DNA of 64,000 nucleotides, taken from NCBI RefSeq assembly GCF_004362745.1, contig NZ_SNXY01000007.1, forward strand, positions 620,001 to 684,000. The letters run 5' to 3'. The notes below the pieces were generated by a model that was not told the origin of the DNA, did no database searches, and saw only the letters and a list, made by a program, of their open reading frames with translations. The first letter of the stretch is position 1. Each line of letters begins with the position of its first letter. The translations under genes and the position numbers were made by a program. Of the stretch, positions 44,562 to 53,550 are shown piece by piece. Source of the stretch: Oharaeibacter diazotrophicus (GTDB taxonomy: Bacteria > Pseudomonadota > Alphaproteobacteria > Rhizobiales > Pleomorphomonadaceae).

Positions 44562-44960
44562 TCAGCAGGGGGGCGCGGCGACGCCCGGCGGCCCGCGCGG
44601 CTGCGCGCGGGGCATGGTGCGGCCGACGGCGGCGGTGGTCGGGGGCGGCGCGTCCCAGCGCGGTTGGCCCGGATCGGGCAGCGCGATGCCGTCCGCCGGC
44701 GGCGGCAGGCCGGGTGCGGCGGCGAGCAGGCAGGCCGCGCAGATCGAACCGGCCGCGGCGTGGTCGGATCCGGCCGGCGCGTCGGTGCCGCAGATCGACG
44801 GCCGCGAGCCGTCGGGCAGCACGAAGGCGGCCGAGGTCGGATCAGGTCCGACCCGCACCCCGGCGACGGCGTGCGGCGCGAAGCCGACCACGATCGCGGC
44901 GAGGAGCTGCAGCGCGGCGAACAGGATCGCGAAGGCGTGGCGGTGGCGGCCGATCGTCAT
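44562..44960 (-). CDS. DUF2946-like exported protein
   Basis: 132-residue protein, second DUF2946-like member in the window. A hydrophobic start (AFAILFAALQLLAAIVVG) leads to SICGTDAPAGSDHAAAGSIC and CAACLLAA, the conserved Cys/His cluster. The C-terminal third is Pro/Ala-rich. The start at 44960 is uncertain; ATG 45005 is in frame. Such proteins occur near copper genes, but here the neighbours are DUF2244 and cobF, so the link is unclear. Confidence 0.6.
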   Translation of the reverse strand: MTIGRHRHAFAILFAALQLLAAIVVGFAPHAVAGVRVGPDPTSAAFVLPDGSRPSICGTDAPAGSDHAAAGSICAACLLAAAPGLPPPADGIALPDPGQPRWDAPPPTTAAVGRTMPRAQPRGPPGVAAPPC

Positions 44961-45082
44961 GGAGGCGCGGGCGATCCCGTGCGGTTGGTCCGTGCCGGCC
45001 AGCATGCGGGCATCGCCGGGCCGCGGCCTTGATGTCGGTCAAGCCGGCACGGGATTTCGCGACGCGCGCCGCCGGGGCGTGT

Positions 45083-45844
45083 TCACCCGGCCGCGGTCCG
45101 GCGCAGCAGATAGGTGTCCATGATCCAGCCGTTGGCGGCGCGGGCGGCGGTGCGGCGGGCGAGGATCTCGTGGGCGACCTCGGCGAGTGGTCCGGCGACC
45201 AGGATCTCGGCGGGCATGCCGAGATAGGCACCCCACCAGATCCGCAGATCCGCGGGATCGAGCGCGCGGAAGGCCGAGGCGCCGTCGAGCATCACCGCGA
45301 CGGTGTCGGCGTCGGCCGGCCAGCCGCGTTCGGCGAGCCGGCGGCCCGTGGTCACCAGCACCGGCGCGCCGATCTCGGCGAGCGGGATGCGGTGCGCCGC
45401 CGTCAGCGCCTGCAGCGCGGTGATGCCGGGGATCACCGTGACGGCGAGGTCGATCGTCGCCTTGAGCCGCCCGGCGATCCGCAGCGTGCTGTCGTAGAGC
45501 GCCGGGTCGCCCCAGACCATGGTCGCGACACGGCCGCCGTCCGGCAGCGCCGCCGCGATCGCCGCGCCCCAGGCGGCGGCGACGGCGTCGTGCCAGCGGT
45601 CGACGGCGCCGGCGTAGTCGGGATCGTCGGCGGCGCGGCGCGGTACGGCGACCGTCACGATCCTCGTCGCCGGGTTGGTCAGCACGGCCGCGCAGAGCCG
45701 CAGCCGTACCGCGGCGAGCTCGCCCTTCTCGGCGCCCTTGTCGGGCACCAGCACCACGTCGGCGCGGTTCAGCGCGGCGATGCCGTCGAGGGTGAGGTGG
45801 CCGGGCGCGCCGGCGCCGATGCCGACGAGCGCGAGGTCGATCAT
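45083..45844 (-). CDS. cobF: Precorrin-6A synthase (deacetylating) CobF
   Basis: 253-residue SAM-dependent methyltransferase of the aerobic B12 pathway, methylating C-1 of the ring with loss of acetate to give precorrin-6A. Tetrapyrrole methylase motifs: LVGIGAGAPGHLT at the start, MVWGDPALYDSTLRI, and VIPGITALQALTAAHRIPL. It is found only in aerobic-pathway organisms, consistent with cobG here. It is 65 bases downstream of cbiM on the same strand, so it probably shares that gene's cobalamin riboswitch, away from the main cob operon. Confidence 0.93.
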   Translation of the reverse strand: MIDLALVGIGAGAPGHLTLDGIAALNRADVVLVPDKGAEKGELAAVRLRLCAAVLTNPATRIVTVAVPRRAADDPDYAGAVDRWHDAVAAAWGAAIAAALPDGGRVATMVWGDPALYDSTLRIAGRLKATIDLAVTVIPGITALQALTAAHRIPLAEIGAPVLVTTGRRLAERGWPADADTVAVMLDGASAFRALDPADLRIWWGAYLGMPAEILVAGPLAEVAHEILARRTAARAANGWIMDTYLLRRTAAG

Positions 45845-45909
45845 GGGAGACGTCCGATCGCGAGGGGAGGGGCGGCCCGGCAGGGCCGCCCCGGTCGTCG
45901 CCGAGCCGG

Positions 45910-46587
45910 TCAGGCCGGCCGGTGCAGGCGGCGGGCGAACAGGTCGCCGTCGGTGAGGCCGCGCAGCGCCTTGGCGGCGGCGAGCACCGCGAGGTCGATC
46001 AGTGGCTCGACGACCACCACCAGCATGTAGGACGCCCCGAAGGTCGCCACCGCGACGGCGGTGGTCGCCGAGACGCCCTCGCCGTAGAAGGCCCAGAACG
46101 CCACCCAGGCGACGACGCCGCCCTGGTAGGCGGTCGAGAGCGCCAGGACCTGCCGGTAGGCGAGGTCGACGTAGGCCGTGCCGGGCGCGACGATCCGCCT
46201 GGCGAGCAGTTCCACCGCGAACAGCGGCACCAGCAGCGTGGTGACGTTCATGCCGTACTGCGGCAGGTCGAAGGGCGCGAAGAACAGGCCCTGGATCGCG
46301 AGCCCCGCCGCCAGCCCGACCGCCGCGGCGCCGGCGCCGAACAGCAGCAGCAGTGTCGAGCCGAGGATCAGGTGCACCTCGGAGACCCCGACGGGATGGT
46401 GCGGCAGCACCTCGAAAAAGCAGAACACCAGGGCCGAGGCGATGGCGGCCCGGCCGAGGAAGGCCGGCGCGCCGGCCTCGCGCACCGTGTCGGCGGCGAG
46501 TTTCAGGGAGAAGCCGCCGGCGGTGGCCGCGGTGGCGTAGCTCAGAATCAGTTTTGCGCCGGTGACGACGCCCGGTTCGATGTGCAT
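45910..46587 (-). CDS. cbiM: CbiM-family cobalt transporter component
   Basis: 225-residue membrane protein with about six hydrophobic segments. The N-terminus MHIEPGVVTGAKLILSYATA follows the CbiM rule of a His at position 2 and a buried amino terminus for metal binding. PVGVSEVHLILGSTLLLLFG (His) and IQGLFFAPFDLPQYGMNVTT are family motifs. The cobalamin riboswitch directly upstream confirms a B12-related, probably cobalt-uptake, role. No CbiN, CbiQ or CbiO gene is in the window. Confidence 0.85.
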   Translation of the reverse strand: MHIEPGVVTGAKLILSYATAATAGGFSLKLAADTVREAGAPAFLGRAAIASALVFCFFEVLPHHPVGVSEVHLILGSTLLLLFGAGAAAVGLAAGLAIQGLFFAPFDLPQYGMNVTTLLVPLFAVELLARRIVAPGTAYVDLAYRQVLALSTAYQGGVVAWVAFWAFYGEGVSATTAVAVATFGASYMLVVVVEPLIDLAVLAAAKALRGLTDGDLFARRLHRPA

Positions 46588-46651
46588 GTCGATGCCTCCT
46601 GCCGTCTCACCCGACGGCGCGAGGGTTGCGATGGGCCTTGCGGCCGGCTCG

Positions 46652-46815
46652 ACGGCAGGTCTCCTGACTCGCGGGTCCAGGTCGCTCCCCGGCCTTCCCG
46701 GGCTGGCGCCCAGTGGCTGTCGGATGGGGAGGCGGCTCGCCGCTCACAGTTGCGGGGGCAGTCGCGGGTTCGGCGCCTGATGGCTACACCTCACCGCGTT
46801 CCCTTTTGATCCCTC
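46652..46815 (-). promoter_or_regulatory. Cobalamin riboswitch upstream of cbiM
   Basis: Reading the minus strand, the canonical elements occur in order: AAAAGGGAACGCGGTG, GCCCCCGCAACTGTGA, GCCACTGGGCG and the B12 box GAGTCAGGAGACCTGCC, the last at about 46654-46670. It ends 65 bases before the cbiM start. High-cobalamin binding should reduce expression of cbiM-cobF. The rest of the 46588-46997 gap holds the cobB 3' hairpins and no gene. Confidence 0.93.
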
Positions 46816-46942
46816 CGGCCGTCGGGCCCTCGGGAACCGTCGCCGGGACCGTGGCCGCCCGGCGGGGCGGAGTCAAGGCGGGCGAAGGACGCGGGAGAAA
46901 GGGCCTGCCCGTCGCCCTGCGTCGCGCGAGCGGACGCGTGCC

Positions 46943-46986
46943 CCACCCCGGCCCTACGGGCCGACCCTCCCCACGAGGGGGAGGGT
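46943..46986 (-). terminator. Double hairpin after cobB
   Basis: On the minus strand 12 bases past the cobB stop: a perfect 9-bp stem ACCCTCCCC/GGGGAGGGT (46964-46986) followed by CGGCCC-gta-GGGCCG. No T-tract. Likely end of the cob operon, about 130 bases before the next riboswitch. Confidence 0.5.
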
Positions 46987-46997
46987 AGTCGACCCAC

Positions 46998-48389
46998 TCA
47001 GCCCTCCGCCGCGATCAGGTGCAGGAAGCTGCCGGTGACGCGGCCGCGCCGGGAGCCGGTCTCGGGCATGTCGGCGCCGGTGGCGTCGACGAGACGGGCG
47101 AGGGGGGCGTCGGGTTCGGCGAGGATGGTGGCGTAGTGGAATTCGTGGCCGCGTAGCCGCGCGCCGGCGTCGTGGCCGGGGATGGGGGCGAGCAGGGTGG
47201 CGCGGCGGTAGCCGAGGGTCATCCGGCGGCGGGCGAAACTGGTCTCGAGGCCGAGGAGACCGGCCATCCGGTGCCGTTCGCCGGCGGCGTCGACGAGGCC
47301 GGCGCCGAGCGCCATGTAGCCGCCGCACTCGCCGTGGACCGGCCGGGTCTCCGCGAAGGCGACGAGCCCGGCGCGGAAGCGTTCGGCCGCGGCGAGCCGG
47401 CCGGCGTGGAGTTCGGGATAGCCTCCGGGCAGCCAGCAGAGCTCGGCGCCGGGGTCCGGGGCCTCGTCGGCGAGCGGGGAGAACGGCAGGATGGTCGCGC
47501 CGTCGGCGCGCCAACCGGCGAGGAGATGGGGATAGACGAAGGAGAAGGCGACGTCGGAGGCGAGCGCGATCCGCCCCGCCGGCGCCCGCGGCAGCCTGCC
47601 GCCGGTCGGGAAACCGGTGGTCGCGACGGCCCGTGGCAGCGCGCCTGCCAGCTTCGGTGAAGTCGGAAAATCTGTTTTAAAACAGCCGTTTACGTCTCGG
47701 TCGGCCGTCGTCGCGGCGACGACGGCGTCGAGGTCGACGTGGGCTGCGACGAGGTCGGCGGCGGCCGTGATCAGGCGCTCGAGGTCGGCGGTCTCGCCGG
47801 CCTGGACGAGGCCGAGGTGGCGCTCGGGAACGGCGATGCCGGCGCTCCGCGGGAGGGCGCCGAACACGGGTATCCCCGCCTCGGCGAAGCCGGCGCGGAC
47901 CAGCGCTTCGTGGCGGGGGCTGGCGACCCGGTTCAGGATCGCGCCGGCGATCCGGACATCGGCACGGAAGCCGGCGAGGCCGCGGGCGGCGGCGGCGGCG
48001 GTCTGGGCCTGGCCGGCGGGGTCGACGACCAGCATCACCGGCCAGCCGGTGCGGGCGGATAGGTCGGCGGTGGCGCCGGTGCCCCAGGCGCCCGGAACGG
48101 CGACGCCGTCGAAAAGGCCCATCGAGCCCTCGGCGACGACGAGGTCGGCGTCGGCGGCGGTCGCGACCACGGCACCGGCGAGGGCGGCCGGCATCGCCCA
48201 GCTGTCGAGGTTGTAGGCCGGGCGGCCGGTGGCGGCGGCGAGGAAGGCGGGGTCGATGTAGTCGGGACCCGACTTGAAGCAGGCGACGGCGAGGCCGCGT
48301 CGGTGGAGCGCGCGCGAAAGACCGAGCGTCACCAGCGTCTTGCCGGAACCGGACGCGGCGGCGGCGACGACGAGGCCGGGCGGCGTCAC
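46998..48389 (-). CDS. cobB: Cobyrinic acid / hydrogenobyrinic acid a,c-diamide synthase CobB
   Basis: 463-residue enzyme amidating the a and c side chains with glutamine and ATP. The N-terminal dethiobiotin-synthetase-like domain has the P-loop ASGSGKT near residue 12 and [13 protein letters not shown]. The C-terminal class I glutaminase-like domain has the nucleophile in [12 protein letters not shown] and a late His in GHEFHYATI. The start is GTG 48389, overlapping the cobM stop as GTGA; this removes about 215 unrelated residues of open frame upstream. Last gene of the cobL-E-M-B group. Confidence 0.94.
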   Translation of the reverse strand: MTPPGLVVAAAASGSGKTLVTLGLSRALHRRGLAVACFKSGPDYIDPAFLAAATGRPAYNLDSWAMPAALAGAVVATAADADLVVAEGSMGLFDGVAVPGAWGTGATADLSARTGWPVMLVVDPAGQAQTAAAAARGLAGFRADVRIAGAILNRVASPRHEALVRAGFAEAGIPVFGALPRSAGIAVPERHLGLVQAGETADLERLITAAADLVAAHVDLDAVVAATTADRDVNGCFKTDFPTSPKLAGALPRAVATTGFPTGGRLPRAPAGRIALASDVAFSFVYPHLLAGWRADGATILPFSPLADEAPDPGAELCWLPGGYPELHAGRLAAAERFRAGLVAFAETRPVHGECGGYMALGAGLVDAAGERHRMAGLLGLETSFARRRMTLGYRRATLLAPIPGHDAGARLRGHEFHYATILAEPDAPLARLVDATGADMPETGSRRGRVTGSFLHLIAAEG

Positions 48390-49168
48390 GGCGCCTCCGG
48401 GAAACGTGGCGCCGGGCCGGTCGGGCGGAAGCGGCGGTCGTAGTCGCGGGCATAGAGCCGGCTCTCGGCGAAGTCGGTTGCACCGAGGGTGCGCCCGACC
48501 AGGATCAGCGCCGTCCGCTCCGGCACGTCGCCGACCGCCGCGACCAGCGCGCCGAGGGGCGAGCGGACGATCCGCTCGTCGGGCCAACTCGCCCGCCAGA
48601 CCACCGCGGCGGGGCAATCCTCCCCGTAGTGCGGCAGGATGTCGGCGACGACGCGGGCGAGGACGTGGATCGAGAGGTGGATCGCCAGCACCGCGCCGGT
48701 GGCGGCGAAGGCGGCGAGCGACTCGCTCGGCGGCATCGCGCTGGCGCGGCCGGAGGTGCGGGTGAGGACGACCGACTGGGCGAGGCCGGGCAGGGTGAGT
48801 TCGGCGCCGAGGGCGGCGGCGGCGGCGGAAAAGGAGGGGACGCCGGGGGTGACGGTCCAGGGGATGCCGAGAGCGTCGAGACGGCGGGTCTGTTCGCCGA
48901 GGGCCGACCAGATGGAGAGATCCCCTGAGTGAAGACGTGAAACGTCGAGATTGTCGCGGTGAGCCTCGGCCAGAACCGCGACGATCTCGTCGAGCGAGAG
49001 CGGCGCCGAATCGATCATCCGGACGCCCGGCGGACAATAAGCGAGGATCGCCGGCGGGATCAGCGAGCCGGCGTAGAGGCAGACCGGCGAGGCCGCGATC
49101 AGGTCGCGGCCTCGCAGGGTCAGGAGGTCGGGGGCGCCGGGACCGGCGCCGATGAAATGAACCGTCAT
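48386..49168 (-). CDS. cobM: Precorrin-4 C11-methyltransferase CobM
   Basis: 260-residue SAM-dependent methyltransferase converting precorrin-4 to precorrin-5. It begins [20 protein letters not shown], then [13 protein letters not shown] and the CobM-typical [23 protein letters not shown] and [40 protein letters not shown] is also family-specific. The start at 49168 overlaps the cobE stop (49165) and its stop overlaps cobB, so translation is coupled. Confidence 0.95.
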   Translation of the reverse strand: MTVHFIGAGPGAPDLLTLRGRDLIAASPVCLYAGSLIPPAILAYCPPGVRMIDSAPLSLDEIVAVLAEAHRDNLDVSRLHSGDLSIWSALGEQTRRLDALGIPWTVTPGVPSFSAAAAALGAELTLPGLAQSVVLTRTSGRASAMPPSESLAAFAATGAVLAIHLSIHVLARVVADILPHYGEDCPAAVVWRASWPDERIVRSPLGALVAAVGDVPERTALILVGRTLGATDFAESRLYARDYDRRFRPTGPAPRFPEAP

Positions 49169-49542
49169 GTCAGGGACTTACCTATGGCGAGGGCGGCGAC
49201 GGCGAGGCCGTCGGGGGCGGCGGCGCGGGCGCCGGCGAGGCGCGAACCGGGGCCGGCGGCGGCGAGCGCGGCGGCCTCGGCGACGCTGCGGCGGCCATAG
49301 CGGGCGGGGACGGCGGGGCGCTCGGCGGCGCCGGTCGAGGCTGATATCACCGCCGCGGACACCGCGACGACCGGCCGGCCGAGGGCGGCGGCGAAGGCGA
49401 GGAGGGCGGGATGGCCGGCCTTGTCCGCGGCGGTGGCGAGACGGTCGACGGCGGCGAGATCGGGACCGGCGGCGGCCTTCGCGGCGGCGGCGAGCGAGGC
49501 CGCGGTGGCGGCGGGGCGGAAGCCGAGGCCCAGCACGATCAT
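49165..49542 (-). CDS. cobE: CobE, cobalamin biosynthesis protein (CbiG C-terminal-like)
   Basis: 125-residue small protein of the CobE/GbiG-C family, of auxiliary function in the aerobic pathway. It begins [20 protein letters not shown] and has [20 protein letters not shown], then [16 protein letters not shown], the conserved pattern. ATG 49542 overlaps the end of cobL by 4 bases. Enzymatic role is not settled in the literature known to me. Placement between cobL and cobM supports the call. Confidence 0.88.
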   Translation of the reverse strand: MIVLGLGFRPAATAASLAAAAKAAAGPDLAAVDRLATAADKAGHPALLAFAAALGRPVVAVSAAVISASTGAAERPAVPARYGRRSVAEAAALAAAGPGSRLAGARAAAPDGLAVAALAIGKSLT

Positions 49543-50726
49543 AGGGTTACGCTCCACTGCACGATCGGGCGGGCCGGCACGAAGCCGCGCATCCGCCCGA
49601 GCGGGGCGGCCTCGGCGAGGTCGATCCGGGTCAGACGGCCGCCGTGGCGGGCGTGGCCGTCGACGACGAGCCGTTCGGTTTCCAGCGTCACCGCGTTGAC
49701 AACCAATCGACAACCTGATGTCGACCGGGCGACCACCCGCGCGATCAGCGCGTCGTCGGCGCCGCCGCCGACGAAGACGGCGTCGGGTGGCGGCAGACGA
49801 TCGAGCACGTCCCCGGTGCTTCCCTCGACCACGCGCACGGATCTCCCCACCCCGAGGACGTCGGCGTTGCGGCGGGCGACGGCGGCGCGGTCGGGTCGGC
49901 GCTCGACGGCGCTGGCGGTGCCGCCGGCGAGGCACCACTCGATCGCGACCGACCCGGAGCCGGTTCCGAGGTCCCAGAGGTGTTCGCCGGGTCGGGGGGC
50001 GAGGGCGGCGAGGGTGAGGGCGCGGACGGCGGCGCGGGTGATCTGGCCGTCGTGCTCGAAGAGGTCGTCGGGCCGGCCGGGCACCGCCGACAGTCCCGGC
50101 CCACCGGCGACCTCGACCGCCACCGCGACCGGGGCGGCGACGTCCGGCAGCGGAGGGGCGTCGGCGGTGGTGGAGCGGACGCGTTCGTGCGGGCCGCCGA
50201 GGCGTTCGAGCACGACGAGGCGGGAGGCCCCGAAGCCGCGGGCGGCGAGGAAGGCGGCGAGGCCTCCGACCGCGGCGGCGTCGGCGACGAGGCAGAGGAG
50301 GCGGGCGCCGCGGTGGAGGACGGGCAGGGCGGTCTCGAACGGGGTGGCGTGGAGGCCGAGGCAGCGGGTGGTCTCGAGCCGCCAGCCGAGCCGGGCGGCG
50401 GCGAGCGCGAAGGTGGACGGGGCCGGCAGGGCGGTCCACTCGGCGCGGTCGAGGCGCTCGGCGAGGACGGCGCCGGCGCCGAACCAGAACGGATCGCCGG
50501 AGGCGAGCACCGCGGTGAGCCGGCCGCGGACGGCGAGCACCGGGGCGACGTCGAAAGGCACCGGCCAGGGCCGGGCGCGGTCGGCGGCGATGCCGAGGAG
50601 GGCGAGGTGGCGCCGGCCGCCGAACACGATCTCGGCGGCCGCGACGGCGGCGCGGCTTGCGGGCGGCAGCCCGTCCGGGCCATCTTCGCCGACACCGACA
50701 ACGACGAGCCAGGGTTCAGAGGCCAT
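49539..50726 (-). CDS. cobL: Precorrin-6Y C5,15-methyltransferase (decarboxylating) CobL
   Basis: 395-residue two-domain enzyme. The N-terminal tetrapyrrole methylase domain (about 1-200) has WLVVVGVGEDGPDGLPPASR and VLASGDPFWFGAGAVL; the C-terminal CbiT-like domain has LWDLGTGSGSVAIEW and VFVGGGADDALI. It methylates C-5 and C-15 and decarboxylates. ATG 50726 is preceded by AAGGAG at 7 bases. The same CATG tetramer (50724-50727) read on the other strand is the cobK start, so the two genes diverge with no gap. Confidence 0.93.
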   Translation of the reverse strand: MASEPWLVVVGVGEDGPDGLPPASRAAVAAAEIVFGGRRHLALLGIAADRARPWPVPFDVAPVLAVRGRLTAVLASGDPFWFGAGAVLAERLDRAEWTALPAPSTFALAAARLGWRLETTRCLGLHATPFETALPVLHRGARLLCLVADAAAVGGLAAFLAARGFGASRLVVLERLGGPHERVRSTTADAPPLPDVAAPVAVAVEVAGGPGLSAVPGRPDDLFEHDGQITRAAVRALTLAALAPRPGEHLWDLGTGSGSVAIEWCLAGGTASAVERRPDRAAVARRNADVLGVGRSVRVVEGSTGDVLDRLPPPDAVFVGGGADDALIARVVARSTSGCRLVVNAVTLETERLVVDGHARHGGRLTRIDLAEAAPLGRMRGFVPARPIVQWSVTL

Positions 50727-51480
50727 GCGCGTGCTCCTTCTCGGCGGCACGGCGGAGGCCGGACGGATCGCGGCGGCGCTCGCCGCGGCGGGGATCCCCG
50801 CGGTCTACTCCTACGCCGGCCGCACCGCGGCGCCGAAGCCGCAGCCGCTGCCGACCCGGGTCGGCGGCTTCGGCGGTGCCGACGGCCTCGCGGATTTCCT
50901 GGCGGCCGGCGGGTTCAGCCATCTCGTCGACGCCACCCATCCCTTCGCCGCCGAGATCAGCCGTAACGCCGTCGCCGCGGCCGGGCGCGCCGGCGTCGAC
51001 CTCCTCGCCTACGAGCGACCGGCCTGGACCGCCGGTCCCGGCGACGACTGGACGGCCGTGCCCAACCTCGCCGCCGCCGCGGCGGTGCTGGCCACGGGCG
51101 GGACGGTATTCCTGGCGATCGGCCGGCAGGGGCTCGACGCCTTCGCCGGCCTTGCCGGCCGGCGCTGGCTGCTCCGCCTCGTCGATCCCGTCGAGCGGCC
51201 GCCACTTGAGAATGCCGCCGTTGTGGTCGACCGCGGGCCGTTCACGGTCGAGGGCGACCGCGCGCTGATGCGCGCGCACGGCGTCACCCTGGTGGTCGCC
51301 AAGAACGCCGGCGGCGCCGCGGCCGAGGCCAAGCTGGTCGCCGCCCGCGACCTCGGCATCCCCGTGGTGATGGTGGAACGGCCGGTGCTGCCGGCGCGGA
51401 CCGTGGTGGCGACGGTCGGCGACCTGATGGCGCGGCTCGGTCATCCGCGCGCCCCCGGGGACGCGGAGCGCGGCGTGTAG
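50725..51480 (+). CDS. cobK: Precorrin-6A reductase CobK
   Basis: 251-residue NADPH-dependent reductase of precorrin-6A. It begins MRVLLLGGTAEAGRIAAALA, with DATHPFAAEISRNAV, FLAIGRQGLDAFAGL and the C-terminal VAKNAGGAAAEAKLVAARDL, all CobK hallmarks. It is the only main-locus cob gene on the plus strand. Its start shares CATG with cobL and its last 40 bases overlap the end of cobJ on the other strand. Only a poorly placed AGAGG lies before the start, so expression may be low or driven from inside cobL. Confidence 0.93.
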   Translation: MRVLLLGGTAEAGRIAAALAAAGIPAVYSYAGRTAAPKPQPLPTRVGGFGGADGLADFLAAGGFSHLVDATHPFAAEISRNAVAAAGRAGVDLLAYERPAWTAGPGDDWTAVPNLAAAAAVLATGGTVFLAIGRQGLDAFAGLAGRRWLLRLVDPVERPPLENAAVVVDRGPFTVEGDRALMRAHGVTLVVAKNAGGAAAEAKLVAARDLGIPVVMVERPVLPARTVVATVGDLMARLGHPRAPGDAERGV

Positions 51481-52190
51481 ACGTGGCGCCCGACCCGGCG
51501 GGTCGTCGACGAGCCGACCAGCACGACGGTGCGCATGTCGGCCATCTCTGCCGTGGCCTCGCCGAGGGTGACGGTGGCGATCGCCTCGTCGGGGGTCGAG
51601 ACCGCGCGGGCGAAGACGACGAGGCGGTCGGTGCCGCAGGTCTCGCGCAGGATGTCGAGCACGCGGGCGAACTGGCCGGGACGCGCCTTGGAGCGCGGAT
51701 TGTAGAGCGCCATGGCGAAGTCGGCGGCGGCGGCGGCGCGCAGGCGCGCCTCGACCACGGCGAAGGGCTTGAGGTTGTCGGAGAGGTTGACGGCGCAGAA
51801 GTCGTGGCCGAGCGGCGCTCCGGCGCGGGCGGCGGCGGCGAGCATGGCGGTGACGCCGGGGAGCACCGCGACGTCGACGGCGCCCGGGTCGGGAAGCTCC
51901 GCCATCGCCTCGAACACCGCGGCGGCCATGGCGAAGACGCCGGGATCGCCGGAGGACACCACCACCACCGAGCGGCCGGCGCGGGCGAGGTCGAGGGCGT
52001 GGCGGGCGCGGGCGATCTCCTCGCGGTTGTCCGAGGCGTGGACCACTAGGCCGGGCCGCGGCGCGACGCGGACGACATAGGGGCCGTAGCCGACGAGGTC
52101 GGTGGCGGCGGCGAGCGCGGCGTCGACCTCGGGCGTGACGAGGCCGGGGGCGCCGGGGCCGAGCCCGGCGACGACGAGGCGGCCGCTCAT
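51441..52190 (-). CDS. cobJ: Precorrin-3B C17-methyltransferase CobJ
   Basis: 249-residue SAM-dependent methyltransferase responsible for ring contraction of precorrin-3B to precorrin-4. Motifs: RLVVAGLGPGAPGLVTPEV, DLVGYGPYVVRV, VVVVSSGDPGVFAMAAAVFE, GHDFCAVNLSDNLKPFAVVE and ALYNPRSKARPGQF. ATG 52190 overlaps the cobI stop (52187). Its 3' end runs 40 bases into the antisense of cobK, so the transcript must pass through cobK to reach cobL. Confidence 0.95.
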   Translation of the reverse strand: MSGRLVVAGLGPGAPGLVTPEVDAALAAATDLVGYGPYVVRVAPRPGLVVHASDNREEIARARHALDLARAGRSVVVVSSGDPGVFAMAAAVFEAMAELPDPGAVDVAVLPGVTAMLAAAARAGAPLGHDFCAVNLSDNLKPFAVVEARLRAAAAADFAMALYNPRSKARPGQFARVLDILRETCGTDRLVVFARAVSTPDEAIATVTLGEATAEMADMRTVVLVGSSTTRRVGRHVYTPRSASPGARG

Positions 52191-52918
52191 TCCGGCAGCT
52201 CCGGGCGGCGGCCGTCGCCGTGGACGACGACGGTCGCGAAATAGGGGCAGTCCTCGATCTCCGCCTCGGCGAGCCGGGCGACCCGCTCGCCCGGCATCGT
52301 GCCGCGCACGACCAGCCAGGCGCGATCGAGCCGGCCGGCGGCGGCGAGGGCGCGGCGGATCTTCGCAAGGTTGCGGCCGACCTTCATGACGACGAGCGCG
52401 TCGGCGGCGGCCATGTGGCGGGAAAGGTCGGTCTCGGCCATGGTGCCGGCGAGCACGGTGAGGACGTCGTCGCCCCAGGTGACCGGGACGCCGGTCGCGG
52501 TCCAGCAGCCGGCCATGCCCGGGATGCCCGGGATCACCTCGATCTCGGCGCGGCCCTGCAGGCGCAGGTGCAGGTGCATGAAGGAGCCGTAGAAGAACGG
52601 GTCGCCCTCGCAGAGCACGACGACGTCCCGGGTCTCGGCGAGCGCGGCGAGGCGGTCGGCCCAATGATCGTAGAAGGAGGCGAGCAGGCGGCGGTAGTCC
52701 GGTCCGTCGAAGGGCAGTTCGGTGGTGACCGGGTATTCCATCGCATATTCGGTGGTGCCGGGGGCGACGAGGCCGTCGACGATGCGGCGGGCCTGTCCGG
52801 GCCGGCCGGCCTTGCGGAAATAGGCGAGATGGCGGGCACGGCGGACGGCGCGGTCCGCCTTGACGCTGAGGAGGTCGGGGTCGCCAGGCCCGAGTCCGGC
52901 GCAGACGATGCGGCCCAT
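52187..52918 (-). CDS. cobI: Precorrin-2 C20-methyltransferase CobI
   Basis: 243-residue SAM-dependent methyltransferase making precorrin-3A from precorrin-2. It begins [20 protein letters not shown], has LCEGDPFFYGSFMHLHLRL and VIPGIPGMAGCWTATGVPVTW, then MKVGRNLAKIRRAL, typical of CobI. ATG 52918 overlaps the cobH stop as ATGA. Length and motifs are normal. Confidence 0.95.
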   Translation of the reverse strand: MGRIVCAGLGPGDPDLLSVKADRAVRRARHLAYFRKAGRPGQARRIVDGLVAPGTTEYAMEYPVTTELPFDGPDYRRLLASFYDHWADRLAALAETRDVVVLCEGDPFFYGSFMHLHLRLQGRAEIEVIPGIPGMAGCWTATGVPVTWGDDVLTVLAGTMAETDLSRHMAAADALVVMKVGRNLAKIRRALAAAGRLDRAWLVVRGTMPGERVARLAEAEIEDCPYFATVVVHGDGRRPELPE

Positions 52919-53550
52919 CAAATCTCCCTCCGGCAGGCGATGGCGTTGACGGCGGCGACCGCGACCGCCGAGCCGCCGAGCCGGCCGCGGACGGCGAGGG
53001 CGGGGGCCGGCGGGGCGGCGAGCAGCTCGTCCTTGGATTCGGCGGCGCCGACGAAACCGACCGGGCAGCCGACGATCGCGGCGGGCTTGGGCGCGCCGGG
53101 TTCGGCGAGGATGTCGAGCAGGCGGTAGAGGGCGGTCGGGGCGTTGCCGATCGCCACCACGGCGCCGGCGAGATGCGGACGCCAGAGCTCGACGGCGGCG
53201 GCCGAGCGGGTGTCGCCGAGGCTCGCGGCGAGGGCGGGCACGGCCGGATCGTGGAGCGTGCAGATCACCGGGTTGTCGGCGGGCAGGCGGGCGCGGGTGA
53301 TCCCCTCGGCGACCATGCGGGCGTCGCAGAGGATCGGCGCGCCGGCCTCGAGCGCGGCGCGGGCCGCCGTCACCATCCCGGGGGTGAAGGCCACCGCCGC
53401 CTCGAGGCCGACGAGGCCGGCGGCGTGGATCATGCGGACGACGACGGGCTCCTCGTCGGCGTCGAAGCGCGCGAGATCCGCCTCGGCGCGGATGATGGCG
53501 AAGGAGCGGCGGTAGATCGCCGCGCCGTCGGTTTCGTAGCGGCGGGTCAG
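52918..53550 (-). CDS. cobH: Precorrin-8X methylmutase CobH (apparent CTG start)
   Basis: 210-residue enzyme moving a methyl group from C-11 to C-12 to give hydrogenobyrinate. Motifs: [36 protein letters not shown] with the catalytic His, and [18 protein letters not shown]. No ATG, GTG or TTG exists in frame near the conserved N-terminus. A CTG at 53550 lies 8 bases after GGGAG and overlaps the cobG stop as CTGA, like the ATGA and GTGA junctions elsewhere in this operon. The CTG start is inferred from that. Confidence 0.9.
   Translation of the reverse strand: MTRRYETDGAAIYRRSFAIIRAEADLARFDADEEPVVVRMIHAAGLVGLEAAVAFTPGMVTAARAALEAGAPILCDARMVAEGITRARLPADNPVICTLHDPAVPALAASLGDTRSAAAVELWRPHLAGAVVAIGNAPTALYRLLDILAEPGAPKPAAIVGCPVGFVGAAESKDELLAAPPAPALAVRGRLGGSAVAVAAVNAIACRREI

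Noticed and set aside
46590-46990. Small plus-strand frames across the cbiM leader
   Set aside because: The region is fully explained by a cobalamin riboswitch and hairpins; the frames show no protein-like composition.
46998-49037. 679-residue form of CobB with N-terminal extension
   Set aside because: The extra ~215 residues are cobM read out of frame; GTG 48389 gives the normal CobB N-terminus.
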